Source: Desulfosalsimonas propionicica (GTDB lineage: Bacteria; Desulfobacterota; Desulfobacteria; Desulfobacterales; Desulfosalsimonadaceae). Taken from it: DNA of 64,000 nt. The DNA is taken from positions 537,404 to 601,403 of the forward strand of contig NZ_JACDUS010000002.1 of the NCBI RefSeq assembly GCF_013761005.1. The letters are read 5' to 3'. Below are positions 1 through 8,003 of the stretch, piece after piece. A model generated the notes under the pieces. The model saw only the letters and a list, made by a program, of their open reading frames with translations. It did not search any database and had not been told where the DNA came from. The translations under genes were made by a program, and so were the position numbers. Within the stretch, counting starts at the first letter, position 1. Every line of letters begins with the position of its first letter.

Positions 1-190
1 AATCGGCATCAAAGGTCTCACACTTCTGGGTGATGATTCCCGCCATGGCCGGGTATATGCTGTCAAAGGCCACGTCCGCATACTGCCGCGAGGTTAAAGC
101 CGTGATCACCGCTTCCGGGTGCCCGGCAAGAATCCGCACCAGTTCTGCACCGGCATAGCCGGTGGCCCCGACAACAGCGGCTCTGATCAT
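1..190 (-). CDS. argC: N-acetyl-gamma-glutamyl-phosphate reductase, N-terminal fragment (runs off the window)
   Basis: Only the first 63 codons are in the window. The translated start reads MIRAAVVGATGYAGAELVRI, the Rossmann NADP-binding GxTGYxG motif typical of ArgC, followed by a segment ending in the usual SxxYxAxxG-type region. ArgC reduces N-acetylglutamyl phosphate in arginine synthesis in the cytoplasm. The ATG at 190 has a strong AAGGAGG ribosome site 6 bases upstream. An intrinsic terminator lies only 24 bases upstream of the start. The catalytic Cys is outside the window. Confidence 0.9.
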   Translation of the reverse strand, partial: MIRAAVVGATGYAGAELVRILAGHPEAVITALTSRQYADVAFDSIYPAMAGIITQKCETFDAD

Positions 191-213
191 GGATCCTCCT
201 TACAGGTTGTTTC

Positions 214-242
214 AAAAAACGATTTCCAGCACCAGGAAATCG
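214..242 (-). terminator. Intrinsic terminator between the M23 gene and argC
   Basis: Read on the minus strand: an 8-bp perfect stem CGATTTCC/GGAAATCG with a 7-nt loop, followed by six T. It lies 50 bases past the stop of the M23 peptidase gene and 24 bases before the argC start codon, so there is little room for an argC promoter after it. Confidence 0.8.
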
Positions 243-291
243 GAACGTATAGGTTGAAATCTAGAACAAATAGCAGAGCTTTTCGGCAAAT

Positions 292-999
292 TCAAGGCGT
301 TTCATGGCAGAGGCCCGTTTTTCCGGCACCCGGCCCTCCCGAATGTCCGCCCCCGGAAGAAACCGGAACAAAAGCCTCATAAAGATCTGTTCGGACAATA
401 AATTCCATTACCTGAAAATCCGAATCCAGGATCTGTTCCGGGTTCATGAACAAATTCCGGTCCAGGCGGTTTACCATCGGCCAGTCCAGTCTTTGCAAAG
501 GCGGCAGATTTTCCTCCGCGGCCATGCTCAGATGCAGATGCGGCGGCAGCCAGCGTTTTTTGTTTTCACCGGAAATACGGGCAAAACACCGGCCTGCTTC
601 CAGGCGCTGCCCGGTATGCAGACCTTTTTCCGGCGTGATGTGGGCGTACAACACAAGGCACCTGCCAGTAGGGTTGTCCACCTCATGGGCTGCGATCACA
701 GTTGTCCCGAGAAAATCGGGGATCATGGCGACCACTTGGCTGTCAAATGCCGCAGGCACACAGACGGTTTCATCCAGCCGGAAATACCGGCCGGACCTGT
801 CGACAAAAAAACAAAGATCCAGCCCTTCATGGGACTGAGGCCGGGGCCTGCCGTGGCCCCACCAGCTTTTCCGACTGCCAAAGCGCATGCCGGCAAAAAA
901 CAGCAGGTGGTCAAATTCAATGTTCCGGCAAATGCGGTTTTCAATCAACAAATCCCGAAAAAAACCGGTCCTGCCGGCACAACCGCCTGAAGCGTTCAC
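292..999 (-). CDS. M23 (LytM-like) metallopeptidase family protein
   Basis: A 235-residue protein. The M23 zinc-site pattern is visible: SHEGLDL (HxxxD) near residue 56, then VLYAHI and later PPHLHLSM (HxH) near residue 152. Family members cut peptidoglycan cross-links or act as degenerate activators. The spacing of the motifs is normal and the zinc ligands are present, so activity is possible. No clear signal peptide is seen, so export is uncertain. The GTG start at 999 overlaps the stop of the upstream TPR gene as GTGA, suggesting translational coupling. Operon with the TPR and patatin genes; a terminator follows at 214-242. Confidence 0.72.
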   Translation of the reverse strand: MNASGGCAGRTGFFRDLLIENRICRNIEFDHLLFFAGMRFGSRKSWWGHGRPRPQSHEGLDLCFFVDRSGRYFRLDETVCVPAAFDSQVVAMIPDFLGTTVIAAHEVDNPTGRCLVLYAHITPEKGLHTGQRLEAGRCFARISGENKKRWLPPHLHLSMAAEENLPPLQRLDWPMVNRLDRNLFMNPEQILDSDFQVMEFIVRTDLYEAFVPVSSGGGHSGGPGAGKTGLCHETP

Positions 1000-2243
1000 G
1001 CCTGCTGCCTCATTCGGCCGGCGAGTTCCAAATAGCGCGCCGCCTGATCCGACTCGCCCTGTTTTTCATACAACCGGCCGATGCGCTGATAATACCCGCC
1101 CCGGTTCTCCGGATCCTCCTGAACCAGGGAGAAAAACAAATCCAGCAGCTTGGTTGAGGTCTCGCCGCTTTGAAAGGAAAGTTCGGCAAACCGGCGTTTG
1201 ATAAAGGGGTCAATGCGCTGTTGACAGGACACACACTGGTTCATGATCCGGGCATATGTATCCCGGGCCTCTGTCACGTGCCCGGAGGCCTCCAGGGTCT
1301 TGGCCAGAGCCCGGGACACGATTTCGTCTTCGCCGTGGGCATCGGCACAGGCCTGAAACATGCCCATGGCTTTTTCCAGGTCTCCGGCCTGAAAAAAGGT
1401 TTCTCCCATCAGCATCTGCATGTCCCGGATTTCCTGAATCTCTTCGGGTGCCGCGGCCAGCAGTTTCCAGGCTTCGGAATACTGCCCGTTTTCCCAGAAC
1501 AATTCGCAGAGCAGCTGATAGGCCTGGATTTCCGCAGGATTTTGTTCCAGGCAGGTTTCCAGCAACTGCCGCGCCCTGTTGTGGTCTTCAGCATGCAGAC
1601 AGGCCGTGGCCAGTTCCAAAACAATCAGGGGCTTTTCCGGGTTTTGCGCCATGGCCTCGGAAAGCTCGGTGACAGCCGTGGAAAATTCGCCCTGATTCAA
1701 TGCGGTATACCCCCGGACAAAGGCATCCCCATAGGAGCGGTATTCTTCTGCCATCTCTTCGGGTAGCGCGTGGCAGAGCACGGCAAACATTTCCGCCTCA
1801 TCTGTATCAAATTGCCCGGTCCCGTCGGATAACTCCGACTCTGCCGCTGAATCGGAATGTTGCGGTTCAGCATACCGGCGCATTTCTTTTCCTCCCCGGA
1901 CAAGGCCGGATAAGTCCTGCTGGATCTGTTTCCGGATTCCGGCATTTTCCGTCAGGCCCATGGCCAGTTCATAGAATTCAGCAGCTTCCCTGGTATCCCC
2001 GGCTTCGGCCAGGGCCCGGGCGTTTTCCACATGGTTTTGCGCCAGTGCCTCGCTGGCCGCTTGATGCTTTTGCGCAATCCGGTCAAGCAGGTGGGTTTTT
2101 TCCGGATGCCGGGTTTTGATTTTATTCAATGCCTTTTCAAATTCAATCCGGGCTTGCCCATAGGCGGCGTTTTGAAGGCATTCATCGCCTTTTTCTTCAT
2201 GTCCCTCCGGGGATTTTCCGGAAAATATGCGAAACAAACCCAT
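996..2243 (-). CDS. TPR-repeat protein
   Basis: A 415-residue protein made of helical TPR units, for example YGQARIEFEKALNKI near the N-terminus and ATACLHAEDHNRARQLLETC in the middle. The start is placed at the ATG at 2243 (MGLFRIFSG), which has a GGAAAGGAAAG ribosome site. The longer reading frame from 2351 would run into the preceding patatin gene. No signal peptide, so a cytoplasmic or membrane-associated scaffold is likely. Specific partner unknown. It lies between the patatin gene (32 bases upstream) and the M23 gene (overlapping). Confidence 0.75.
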   Translation of the reverse strand: MGLFRIFSGKSPEGHEEKGDECLQNAAYGQARIEFEKALNKIKTRHPEKTHLLDRIAQKHQAASEALAQNHVENARALAEAGDTREAAEFYELAMGLTENAGIRKQIQQDLSGLVRGGKEMRRYAEPQHSDSAAESELSDGTGQFDTDEAEMFAVLCHALPEEMAEEYRSYGDAFVRGYTALNQGEFSTAVTELSEAMAQNPEKPLIVLELATACLHAEDHNRARQLLETCLEQNPAEIQAYQLLCELFWENGQYSEAWKLLAAAPEEIQEIRDMQMLMGETFFQAGDLEKAMGMFQACADAHGEDEIVSRALAKTLEASGHVTEARDTYARIMNQCVSCQQRIDPFIKRRFAELSFQSGETSTKLLDLFFSLVQEDPENRGGYYQRIGRLYEKQGESDQAARYLELAGRMRQQA

Positions 2244-2274
2244 TGCTTGTCTTTCCTTTCCAATCAACGCCAGT

Positions 2275-3258
2275 TTATGCCGCAGGCTCCGGAAAATCCG
2301 GTCCGCGGCGGTGGTGTAAAAATTTTCCGGCTGCCGTGACCCCTTGCTCAAAACCCTCCAGGATCTTTTCCTCGCTTCGGGTCAGGCGATGGACCCGGAA
2401 ATCAGACGGCGGATAAATCACATCAATGCGGTGTTGGGTCTCCAGGTCATCCAGGAGTTGATTGTATGTCCCCCAATGTCGATCCAGGGCGGCAATCAAG
2501 TGCTGGTAGCGATCCTTTTTGTAATAGGATTCATATAACATCTTGACCCAAAAGGATTCCCGCTCCTTTCGATATCCCCGGGGCCGGGTGGCCACCACGA
2601 GGATGTCTTTTTCCGCAAAGCCCAGTTCCAGCGCTTTTTTGTACGGCAGGGGATTGCAGACACTTCCGTCCATTAACTGATCTCCGCCGTAGGAGACAAA
2701 ATTGCGGTACAAAAACGGAATGGCCGACGAAGCCTTTAATGCATCCGGGATATCATGAATTTTGCTTTCCAGATACACGGGTTCCGGGGGTGCGTCTTCA
2801 TAAAACCGGGTAACGGCGATCCAAAGGGGACATCCCGTGCTGCGCAGCCGCCTTACATGAAGCGGTTCTGGTCCGGCAATGAACTGATCCAGCAGCCAGT
2901 CCAGGTTCAAAACGTGCTTTTCCGGTCTGAAAATATTGCTCATCCGGATAAACCGGCCGGTCAGCAGTTCAGAGAAAAACGCGTCCCGGGCCAAATGAAT
3001 TTGCCGGGCGGCATATGCCGCCCCGATCAGGGCGCCTGCAGAAGTTCCGATGATGGCACGCCACGGATAATACCCCCGTTCCAAAAAGGCCTGAAGCACG
3101 CCAACCAGAAAAATACCGCGCATGCCCCCGCCTTCGAGCACCAGCACCTTTTTGGGAGGAAAGTCCAGAAATCGGCTTTTAATGGATCGGCACTCGCTGA
3201 AAAGCCTGGAAATCAACGTCATGGTCCCCCTGTCCCGACTTTCGGTTTTTTTATTCAT
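2275..3258 (-). CDS. Patatin-like phospholipase (RssA/YlaK type)
   Basis: Patatin signature in order: oxyanion loop EGGGMRG, nucleophile elbow GTSAG (GxSxG serine), and the catalytic Asp in LMDGSVCNPLP. This is a Ser-Asp dyad lipid acyl hydrolase of about 327 residues, close to the usual single-domain bacterial length. The ATG at 3258 is used here. An internal ATG at 3222 has a better ribosome site (GGGGGACC), so the true N-terminus may be 12 residues shorter. First gene of a patatin-TPR-M23 cluster. Confidence 0.85.
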   Translation of the reverse strand: MNKKTESRDRGTMTLISRLFSECRSIKSRFLDFPPKKVLVLEGGGMRGIFLVGVLQAFLERGYYPWRAIIGTSAGALIGAAYAARQIHLARDAFFSELLTGRFIRMSNIFRPEKHVLNLDWLLDQFIAGPEPLHVRRLRSTGCPLWIAVTRFYEDAPPEPVYLESKIHDIPDALKASSAIPFLYRNFVSYGGDQLMDGSVCNPLPYKKALELGFAEKDILVVATRPRGYRKERESFWVKMLYESYYKKDRYQHLIAALDRHWGTYNQLLDDLETQHRIDVIYPPSDFRVHRLTRSEEKILEGFEQGVTAAGKFLHHRRGPDFPEPAA

Positions 3259-3405
3259 AATACATCCGGCCTGCCCCTGAAAAGCATAAAATCGCAAACT
3301 CTCAGCAGCCGGCCGCATCGGGAAGCCTTAATCCAGGCAAACGGTTTTGTTTCTGTCAGATTTTCTTTCTTGCACCTTTGCCCTTTGGCCTTTACCCTTA
3401 GGATC

Positions 3406-3687
3406 ATGACAACCATTCGACAGCAGATCATCGCGATTCTGGAGCAGGGGCTCTGTGATGCCAGAGATCTTTCCCAGGAACTGGGCATCAGCGAAAAAGA
3501 AGTCTATGCCCACCTGCCCCATGTGGGCAAAAGCGTTGCCTCCCAAGGCAAAAAACTTCACATTCAGCCCGCCCGCTGCCTGGCCTGCGGATTTGTGTTC
3601 GGCAGCCGCAAACGGGTCACCCGGCCGGGCCGTTGTCCGGAATGCAAAAACCAGCGCATCCAGAGCCCCAGATTTGAGGTCAGATAA
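3406..3687 (+). CDS. Small transcriptional regulator, HTH fused to zinc ribbon
   Basis: 93 residues. The N-terminal half (MTTIRQQIIAILEQG ... LSQELGISEKEVYAHL) is a winged-helix type HTH. The C-terminal half carries two Cys pairs, CLACGF and CPEC, forming a zinc ribbon. This domain pair matches the COG3357 class of predicted regulators found in Desulfobacterota and archaea. Target unknown. Convergent with aroB, 7 bases from its stop. The start ATG at 3406 is the first one in frame with the domain; the long upstream extension of the frame overlaps the patatin gene and is not coding. Confidence 0.7.
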   Translation: MTTIRQQIIAILEQGLCDARDLSQELGISEKEVYAHLPHVGKSVASQGKKLHIQPARCLACGFVFGSRKRVTRPGRCPECKNQRIQSPRFEVR

Positions 3688-3694
3688 AAACCTG

Positions 3695-4720
3695 TTACAG
3701 GTCCAGCACGGCTTGCAGCTCCGTCAGGGCAACAGGTGAAACCATACAATCCCCAATGGCCGAAAGCAGAACAAACCAGATAAAATCCGCCTCCCGCTTT
3801 TTGTCCCGGGCCAGGGCGTCGTAAACCGCGGCCGGATCCGCAGGCAGGGAAACCGGAAGACCAAAGCACGCCAGCAAACCAGAAAGGCGCTGCATGTCGG
3901 ATTCGCACAGCAGCCCTTTTTTCACAGACAACCGGGCTGCGGCAACCATGCCCGCGCTCACGGCCTGACCGTGGCTGCATCCAATGGTTTTTTCAATGGC
4001 GTGGCCCAAAGTGTGGCCAAAGTTGAGTTTCCGACGCTCACCTTTTTCCCGTTCGTCCCGGTTGACAATGTCGGATTTGATCACAACGGAGTCATAAACA
4101 ATCTGCTCGATGACCTCCGGTATCAGGGCCATGGCCTCTTCGGCCCGGGTTTCCAGCCGGCCGAAATAGCCGGCATCGGCTATGGCGGCATGCTTGATAA
4201 TTTCGGCAAACCCGGAAACCACCTCATGGCCGGGCAGTGTTTTCAAAAGGTGCGGGTCGCATATCACAAACCCGGGCTGATAAAAGACCCCCACCATGTT
4301 TTTGTAGCCGTCCAGGTTGACCCCGGTCTTGCCGCCCACGCTGGCATCCACCTGGGCCAGAAGGGTTGTGGCTGCACTGGCAAACCGCACGCCCCGCAGA
4401 TAGGTGGCAGCCACAAAACCGGTAATGTCACACACAATACCCCCTCCCACACCGAACAGAAACACGCTGCGGTCGGCTTCCAGATCAATTAAGCGCCTGT
4501 AAATAAACGCGGCCGTATCCAGGGTCTTGGACGGCTCGCCGCAGCCAATAACAATGCGCTCTGCATCCGGCATTTTCTGACTGTAAAGCCGGTTAACGGT
4601 TTCATCGGTAATCACAATCACACGCGTGTTTTCCGGCAAATGGGCGCCTGCATTTTCCAGGCGCTCGCCCACCAGGATTTGTGAAACCCCGGTTTGGCCG
4701 GCAATTTCAAGATGCTTCAT
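3695..4720 (-). CDS. aroB: 3-dehydroquinate synthase
   Basis: 341 residues. Converts DAHP to 3-dehydroquinate, the second shikimate step, using NAD and a divalent metal. Visible motifs: GVGGGIVCDITGF (NAD-binding glycine loop), KTGVNLDGYKNMVG (substrate loop), and metal ligands in GFAEIIKHA, NFGHTLGHA and CSHGQAV. The start is the ATG at 4720, with AGAGGTGG just upstream, rather than the GTG at 4726. It follows aroF by 31 bases on the same strand, so the two form an aroF-aroB unit under the aroF leader attenuator. Confidence 0.95.
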   Translation of the reverse strand: MKHLEIAGQTGVSQILVGERLENAGAHLPENTRVIVITDETVNRLYSQKMPDAERIVIGCGEPSKTLDTAAFIYRRLIDLEADRSVFLFGVGGGIVCDITGFVAATYLRGVRFASAATTLLAQVDASVGGKTGVNLDGYKNMVGVFYQPGFVICDPHLLKTLPGHEVVSGFAEIIKHAAIADAGYFGRLETRAEEAMALIPEVIEQIVYDSVVIKSDIVNRDEREKGERRKLNFGHTLGHAIEKTIGCSHGQAVSAGMVAAARLSVKKGLLCESDMQRLSGLLACFGLPVSLPADPAAVYDALARDKKREADFIWFVLLSAIGDCMVSPVALTELQAVLDL

Positions 4721-4751
4721 TACCACCTCTTTTCAAATAAACCAATTGCGT

Positions 4752-5762
4752 TTATGAGGAAGCAAAAATATCGCAAATCGCCCTGGCCTGACGGCACATA
4801 AGCGCAAACTGGTCCGGGTACAGCGACTGACCCCCGTCGCACTGGGCAAAATCGGGCATATCATGGACCTCCACCATGAGCCCGTGGGAGCCCACGGCCG
4901 CGGCGGCTCTGGCCAGGGGCAGAACCTGGTCCCGATATCCGGAGGCATGGCTCGGGTCGATGATCACCGGCAGGTGACTTTCCCGCCGGACCACGGGAAT
5001 GGCGGAAAAATCAAGGGTGTTTCGGCTGTGGCGCACAAAGGTGCGCACCCCGCGCTCACATAAAATGATGTTTTCGTTGCCCTCGGACATGATATATTCC
5101 GCAGCCATGAGCCATTCATCCACGGTGGCCGACATGCCGCGCTTTAACATCACCGATTTTTTTGACTCCCCGGCCCGGCGCAGAAGGCTGAAATTCTGCA
5201 TGTTTCGGGTTCCGATCTGGACGATATCGGCATATTGCTCCACCATGTCAAAATGCGCCAGGTCCAAAACCTCCGTGACCACGGGCATGTCAAAGGTTTC
5301 ACGTACCTTTGCCAGAATTTTCAGCCCCTCTTCGCCCAGGCCCTGGAAAGCGTAAGGCGACGTGCGGGGCTTAAACGCACCGCCTCGGAAAATGTCGGCC
5401 CCGGCCTTTTTTACGTGTTCGGCCGTTGCCATGGCCAGTGATTCGCTTTCCACCGCGCACGGTCCGCCGATAATGGAAAAGCGGCTGCCGCCGATTTCTG
5501 TATTGCCCACCCGGACAATTGTATCATGGGGCTTTACCTCCCGGCTGACCAGTTTGTATGGGCGGGTTACGGCAATGGCCTCCTTGACCCCGGCCAGGGC
5601 CTGAAAATTGGCTGGATCCAAAGGGCCTTTGTTGTATAAAACCCCTATGGAAACCCTTTCTCCGCCGGGAATGGGCCGGGCCTGACATCCTTTTTCCCCG
5701 ATAATGCCAATGACCGCATCAATCTGCTCCTGTGTGGCATCCTGCCGCATGACGATCAGCAT
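4752..5762 (-). CDS. aroF: 3-deoxy-7-phosphoheptulonate (DAHP) synthase, type I-beta with N-terminal regulatory domain
   Basis: 336 residues. Condenses PEP and erythrose-4-phosphate to DAHP, the first committed step to aromatic amino acids. The first 70 residues form a ferredoxin/ACT-like regulatory domain (MLIVMRQDATQEQID). The TIM barrel follows with GGPCAVES, QIGTRNMQNF, LCERGVRTF and DPSHASGYRD (metal/PEP ligands). A strong GACAGGAGG ribosome site precedes the ATG at 5762. Expression is likely controlled by the leader peptide and terminator just upstream (5806-5977). Confidence 0.95.
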   Translation of the reverse strand: MLIVMRQDATQEQIDAVIGIIGEKGCQARPIPGGERVSIGVLYNKGPLDPANFQALAGVKEAIAVTRPYKLVSREVKPHDTIVRVGNTEIGGSRFSIIGGPCAVESESLAMATAEHVKKAGADIFRGGAFKPRTSPYAFQGLGEEGLKILAKVRETFDMPVVTEVLDLAHFDMVEQYADIVQIGTRNMQNFSLLRRAGESKKSVMLKRGMSATVDEWLMAAEYIMSEGNENIILCERGVRTFVRHSRNTLDFSAIPVVRRESHLPVIIDPSHASGYRDQVLPLARAAAAVGSHGLMVEVHDMPDFAQCDGGQSLYPDQFALMCRQARAICDIFASS

Positions 5763-5805
5763 GGTTTTTCCTCCTGTCTCAGATCACTGATAAAAACTTT
5801 TTCCG

Positions 5806-5847
5806 CAAAACAAAAAAACCGTGAAGCCCGACGGGGCCCCACGGTTT
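5806..5847 (-). terminator. Attenuator terminator upstream of aroF
   Basis: On the minus strand: outer stem AAACCGTG/CACGGTTT, inner GGGC/GCCC arm, then a run of seven T. It lies between the stop of the aromatic-rich leader peptide (5876) and the aroF ribosome site (about 5775), the position of an attenuator rather than a gene-end terminator. A competing 7-bp hairpin, GGCCGAA/TTCGGCC, lies within the leader peptide region. Confidence 0.8.
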
Positions 5848-5875
5848 ATCTGTGTGTCAACTTTTGCCGGCGGCT

Positions 5876-5977
5876 TTACAGCGGCACCGGCCGAAGGGCA
5901 TACCCCGCCTGTTCGGCCTTGGACCACCAGCGCCAAAAAAAGGACCAAACGAAATTATGATTGTCGAATATGTCCAT
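5876..5977 (-). CDS. Leader peptide of the aroF attenuator (Trp/Phe-rich)
   Basis: 33 codons, too short for routine ORF calling. The middle reads NFVWSFFWRWWSK: four Trp and three Phe within 13 codons, with a Tyr further on. The stop codon is followed after about 30 bases by an intrinsic terminator and then by aroF. This is the layout of classical ribosome-mediated attenuation, as in trpL and pheL. Ribosome stalling at Trp/Phe codons would let aroF be transcribed. The ribosome site before the ATG is weak, and an in-frame TAG lies three codons upstream, fixing the start. Which tRNA is sensed most strongly is inference; Trp seems likeliest. Confidence 0.8.
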   Translation of the reverse strand: MDIFDNHNFVWSFFWRWWSKAEQAGYALRPVPL

Positions 5978-6044
5978 GATAAGCTATTGTCTGAAATTCA
6001 GAACGGACCGGTCAGCCGGTCGGAAAAAATCAGCTGTTTTTTAT

Positions 6045-6073
6045 GCTATAGGCAAAAATCGGATCCGCGTCAA
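6045..6073 (-). promoter_or_regulatory. Sigma-70 type promoter for the aroF leader
   Basis: Minus strand: TTGACG, 17-base spacer, TATAGC. Predicted transcription start near 6038, giving a leader of about 275 nt before aroF that holds the leader peptide and the attenuator. A 6-bp inverted repeat GACCGG/CCGGTC (6006-6021) lies just downstream and could be an operator or a 5' hairpin. Confidence 0.6.
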
Positions 6074-6115
6074 GGAAAAATACCACATGATCGTGATCCC
6101 CCCACGGAGGCGGCC

Positions 6116-7675
6116 ATGACCACCAAGGATCTTTTGCTCACCATTGACAACGGCACCCAGAGCTTAAAGGCCATGGTATTTGACCTCTCCGGCCGGATGC
6201 AGGCCATTGTCAAGATCCCGTTCACCCCCTATTTTTCCGAAAAACCGGGCTGGGCCGAACAGGACCCGGAAATGTACTGGGAGTTGCTCGGCCGGGCCTG
6301 CCAGGGGTTATGGAGCGAAAAAAAAATCGAGCGAAAACGTCTTGCCGGTGTCTCGCTCACCACACAGCGGGGGACCGTAATCAACGTGAATAAAAACGGC
6401 CGCCCCCTGCGGCCGGCAATCCTGTGGCTGGATCAGCGCAAGGCAATGAACTGCCCGCCCGTGGGCGGACTCTGGGGCCTGCTTTTCAAGGTTGCAGGCC
6501 TATCCAGGACTGTGGCCTATTTTCAGCAGGAGGCCGAGGCCAACTGGCTGCAAACTCATCAGCCGGAAATCTGGGGAAAAACCCACAAATATCTGCTTTT
6601 GTCAGGGTATCTTACCTACCGGCTCACCGGCGAGTTTTCCGATTCCGTGGGCTGCCAGGTGGCATATCTGCCGTTTGACTACAAGCGCCTTGCCTGGGCC
6701 GGAAATTCAGACTGGAAATGGCGGGCCCTGCCCGTTGACCCGGACATGCTGCCCCGGCTGATCCACCCGGGCGGCCGCCTTGGATTGGTAAGCGCCACAG
6801 CCGCCCGGCATACCGGAATTCCCGAGGGGCTGCCGGTTGTTGCCGCGGCCGCGGACAAAGCCTGCGAGGTTATCGGGTCGGGCAGCATGGATGCGCAAAC
6901 CGGATGCATCAGCTACGGCACCACGGCCACCATCAATGTGACGCATAATCGCTATGTGGAGCCCATATCCCTGATCCCGCCCTACCCGTCTGCCATTCCG
7001 GGCCATCATTCCCTTGAAGTACAGATTTTCCGCGGCTACTGGATGGTAAGCTGGTTTAAAAAAGAATTTGGGCACAAAGAACAGCAAAAGGCCCAAGACC
7101 TGGGCGTGGATGCAGAGGCGCTGTTTGACAGCCTGATTGACGACATTGCCCCCGGATGCATGGGACTGATGCTCCAGCCCTACTGGACTCCCGGCATCAA
7201 AATGCCCGGCCCCGAAGCCAAGGGCAGCATTATCGGGTTCGGCGACATCCATTCCCGCGGCCACGTGTACCGGGCCATCCTGGAAGGCCTGGCCTATGCC
7301 CTGCGAGAAGGAAAGGAGCGAATTGAAAAACGGACCAAAACGCCCATCCGGCAGCTGCGGATTTCCGGAGGCGGCTCCCAGAGCCGCAATGCCATGCAAG
7401 TCACCGCAGATGTTTTTAATTTGCCGGCATCCAGGCCGCATATTTATGAAACCTCCGGGCTGGGAGCGGCCATCAACACGGCCGTGGGATTGAATCTGCA
7501 CCCGGACTATCCCGCTGCAATCGCCGCCATGACCCGCATCGGAGACACATTCGAGCCCATTGCCGAAAACCAGAGGCTTTATGAGGCATTATACAAGCGC
7601 ATCTATCAAAAAATGTATGCCCGGCTCAAACCATTGTACGAAGAAATCCGGGAAATTACCGGGTACCCGCAATAA
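6116..7675 (+). CDS. FGGY-family carbohydrate kinase
   Basis: 519 residues. FGGY kinases phosphorylate sugars or polyols with ATP; the substrate cannot be read from sequence (xylulose, glycerol and autoinducer-like substrates all occur in the family). Visible: LLTIDNGTQSLKAMVFD at the N-terminus (phosphate 1 loop), ILWLDQRK, SYGTTATINVT (second ATPase loop), ISGGGSQSRNAMQ and GLGAAINTAVG near the C-terminus (adenosine site). The start is set at the ATG at 6116, 5 bases after ACGGAGG; the frame stays open for 88 codons upstream but that part overlaps the aroF leader. Divergent from aroF. A possible terminator follows at 7728. Confidence 0.85.
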   Translation: MTTKDLLLTIDNGTQSLKAMVFDLSGRMQAIVKIPFTPYFSEKPGWAEQDPEMYWELLGRACQGLWSEKKIERKRLAGVSLTTQRGTVINVNKNGRPLRPAILWLDQRKAMNCPPVGGLWGLLFKVAGLSRTVAYFQQEAEANWLQTHQPEIWGKTHKYLLLSGYLTYRLTGEFSDSVGCQVAYLPFDYKRLAWAGNSDWKWRALPVDPDMLPRLIHPGGRLGLVSATAARHTGIPEGLPVVAAAADKACEVIGSGSMDAQTGCISYGTTATINVTHNRYVEPISLIPPYPSAIPGHHSLEVQIFRGYWMVSWFKKEFGHKEQQKAQDLGVDAEALFDSLIDDIAPGCMGLMLQPYWTPGIKMPGPEAKGSIIGFGDIHSRGHVYRAILEGLAYALREGKERIEKRTKTPIRQLRISGGGSQSRNAMQVTADVFNLPASRPHIYETSGLGAAINTAVGLNLHPDYPAAIAAMTRIGDTFEPIAENQRLYEALYKRIYQKMYARLKPLYEEIREITGYPQ

Positions 7676-7727
7676 GCGGTTTGATCCGGCACTTGACATT
7701 AAAAAAAAAATCCTTTAAACATAAACA

Positions 7728-7758
7728 GGCATTTATGAGAATTTCTCATAAAAATGCC
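7728..7758 (+). terminator. Possible terminator of the FGGY kinase gene
   Basis: An AT-rich imperfect stem (GGCATTTATGAGAA pairing with TTTCTCAT...AATGCC) about 50 bases past the kinase stop, followed by CATTTTC. The T-run is weak, so efficiency is uncertain. Confidence 0.4.
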
Positions 7759-7771
7759 CATTTTCAACCTT

Positions 7772-7922
7772 GATGGAATCGTAAAAAGTATGACTTTAGA
7801 TGGTGCCGTAAAAAGTTCAAGATCAAGGGTTGGGCAATTTCAAAGAATGCAGCGTACTTATCCGTACGTGAAATTCTAAGAAATTGCGCGTAACGCAAAT
7901 ATTGGACTTTTACGGTGCCATC
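7772..7922 (+). mobile_element. Foldback MITE, copy 1 (long form)
   Basis: 151 bp. The core from 7799 starts GATGGTGCCGTAAAAAG and ends with its inverted complement CTTTTACGGTGCCATC. The long form carries an extra 27-bp 5' half-repeat (GATGGAATCGTAAAAAGT). It is flanked by exact 6-bp direct repeats AACCTT (7766-7771 and 7923-7928). The core folds on itself, with GAAATT..AATTTC and GTACG arms. No coding capacity. It sits 81 bases before the LysM gene start. Confidence 0.85.
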
Positions 7923-8003
7923 AACCTTTTTTCTTTTACACTGTTGGAGGTGGTTACAAAACCACTTCCGGAAAAACCCGTTAACCACCACAAGGGGCAG
8001 GGC

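Noticed and set aside
304..990. Plus-strand ORFs opposite the M23 and TPR genes, and comparable long antisense frames elsewhere
   Set aside because: They are compositional shadows in GC-rich DNA with no domain sequence.
5852..6115. N-terminal extension of the FGGY kinase frame
   Set aside because: It lies over the aroF leader and promoter and adds no FGGY sequence; ACGGAGG before the ATG at 6116 marks the start.
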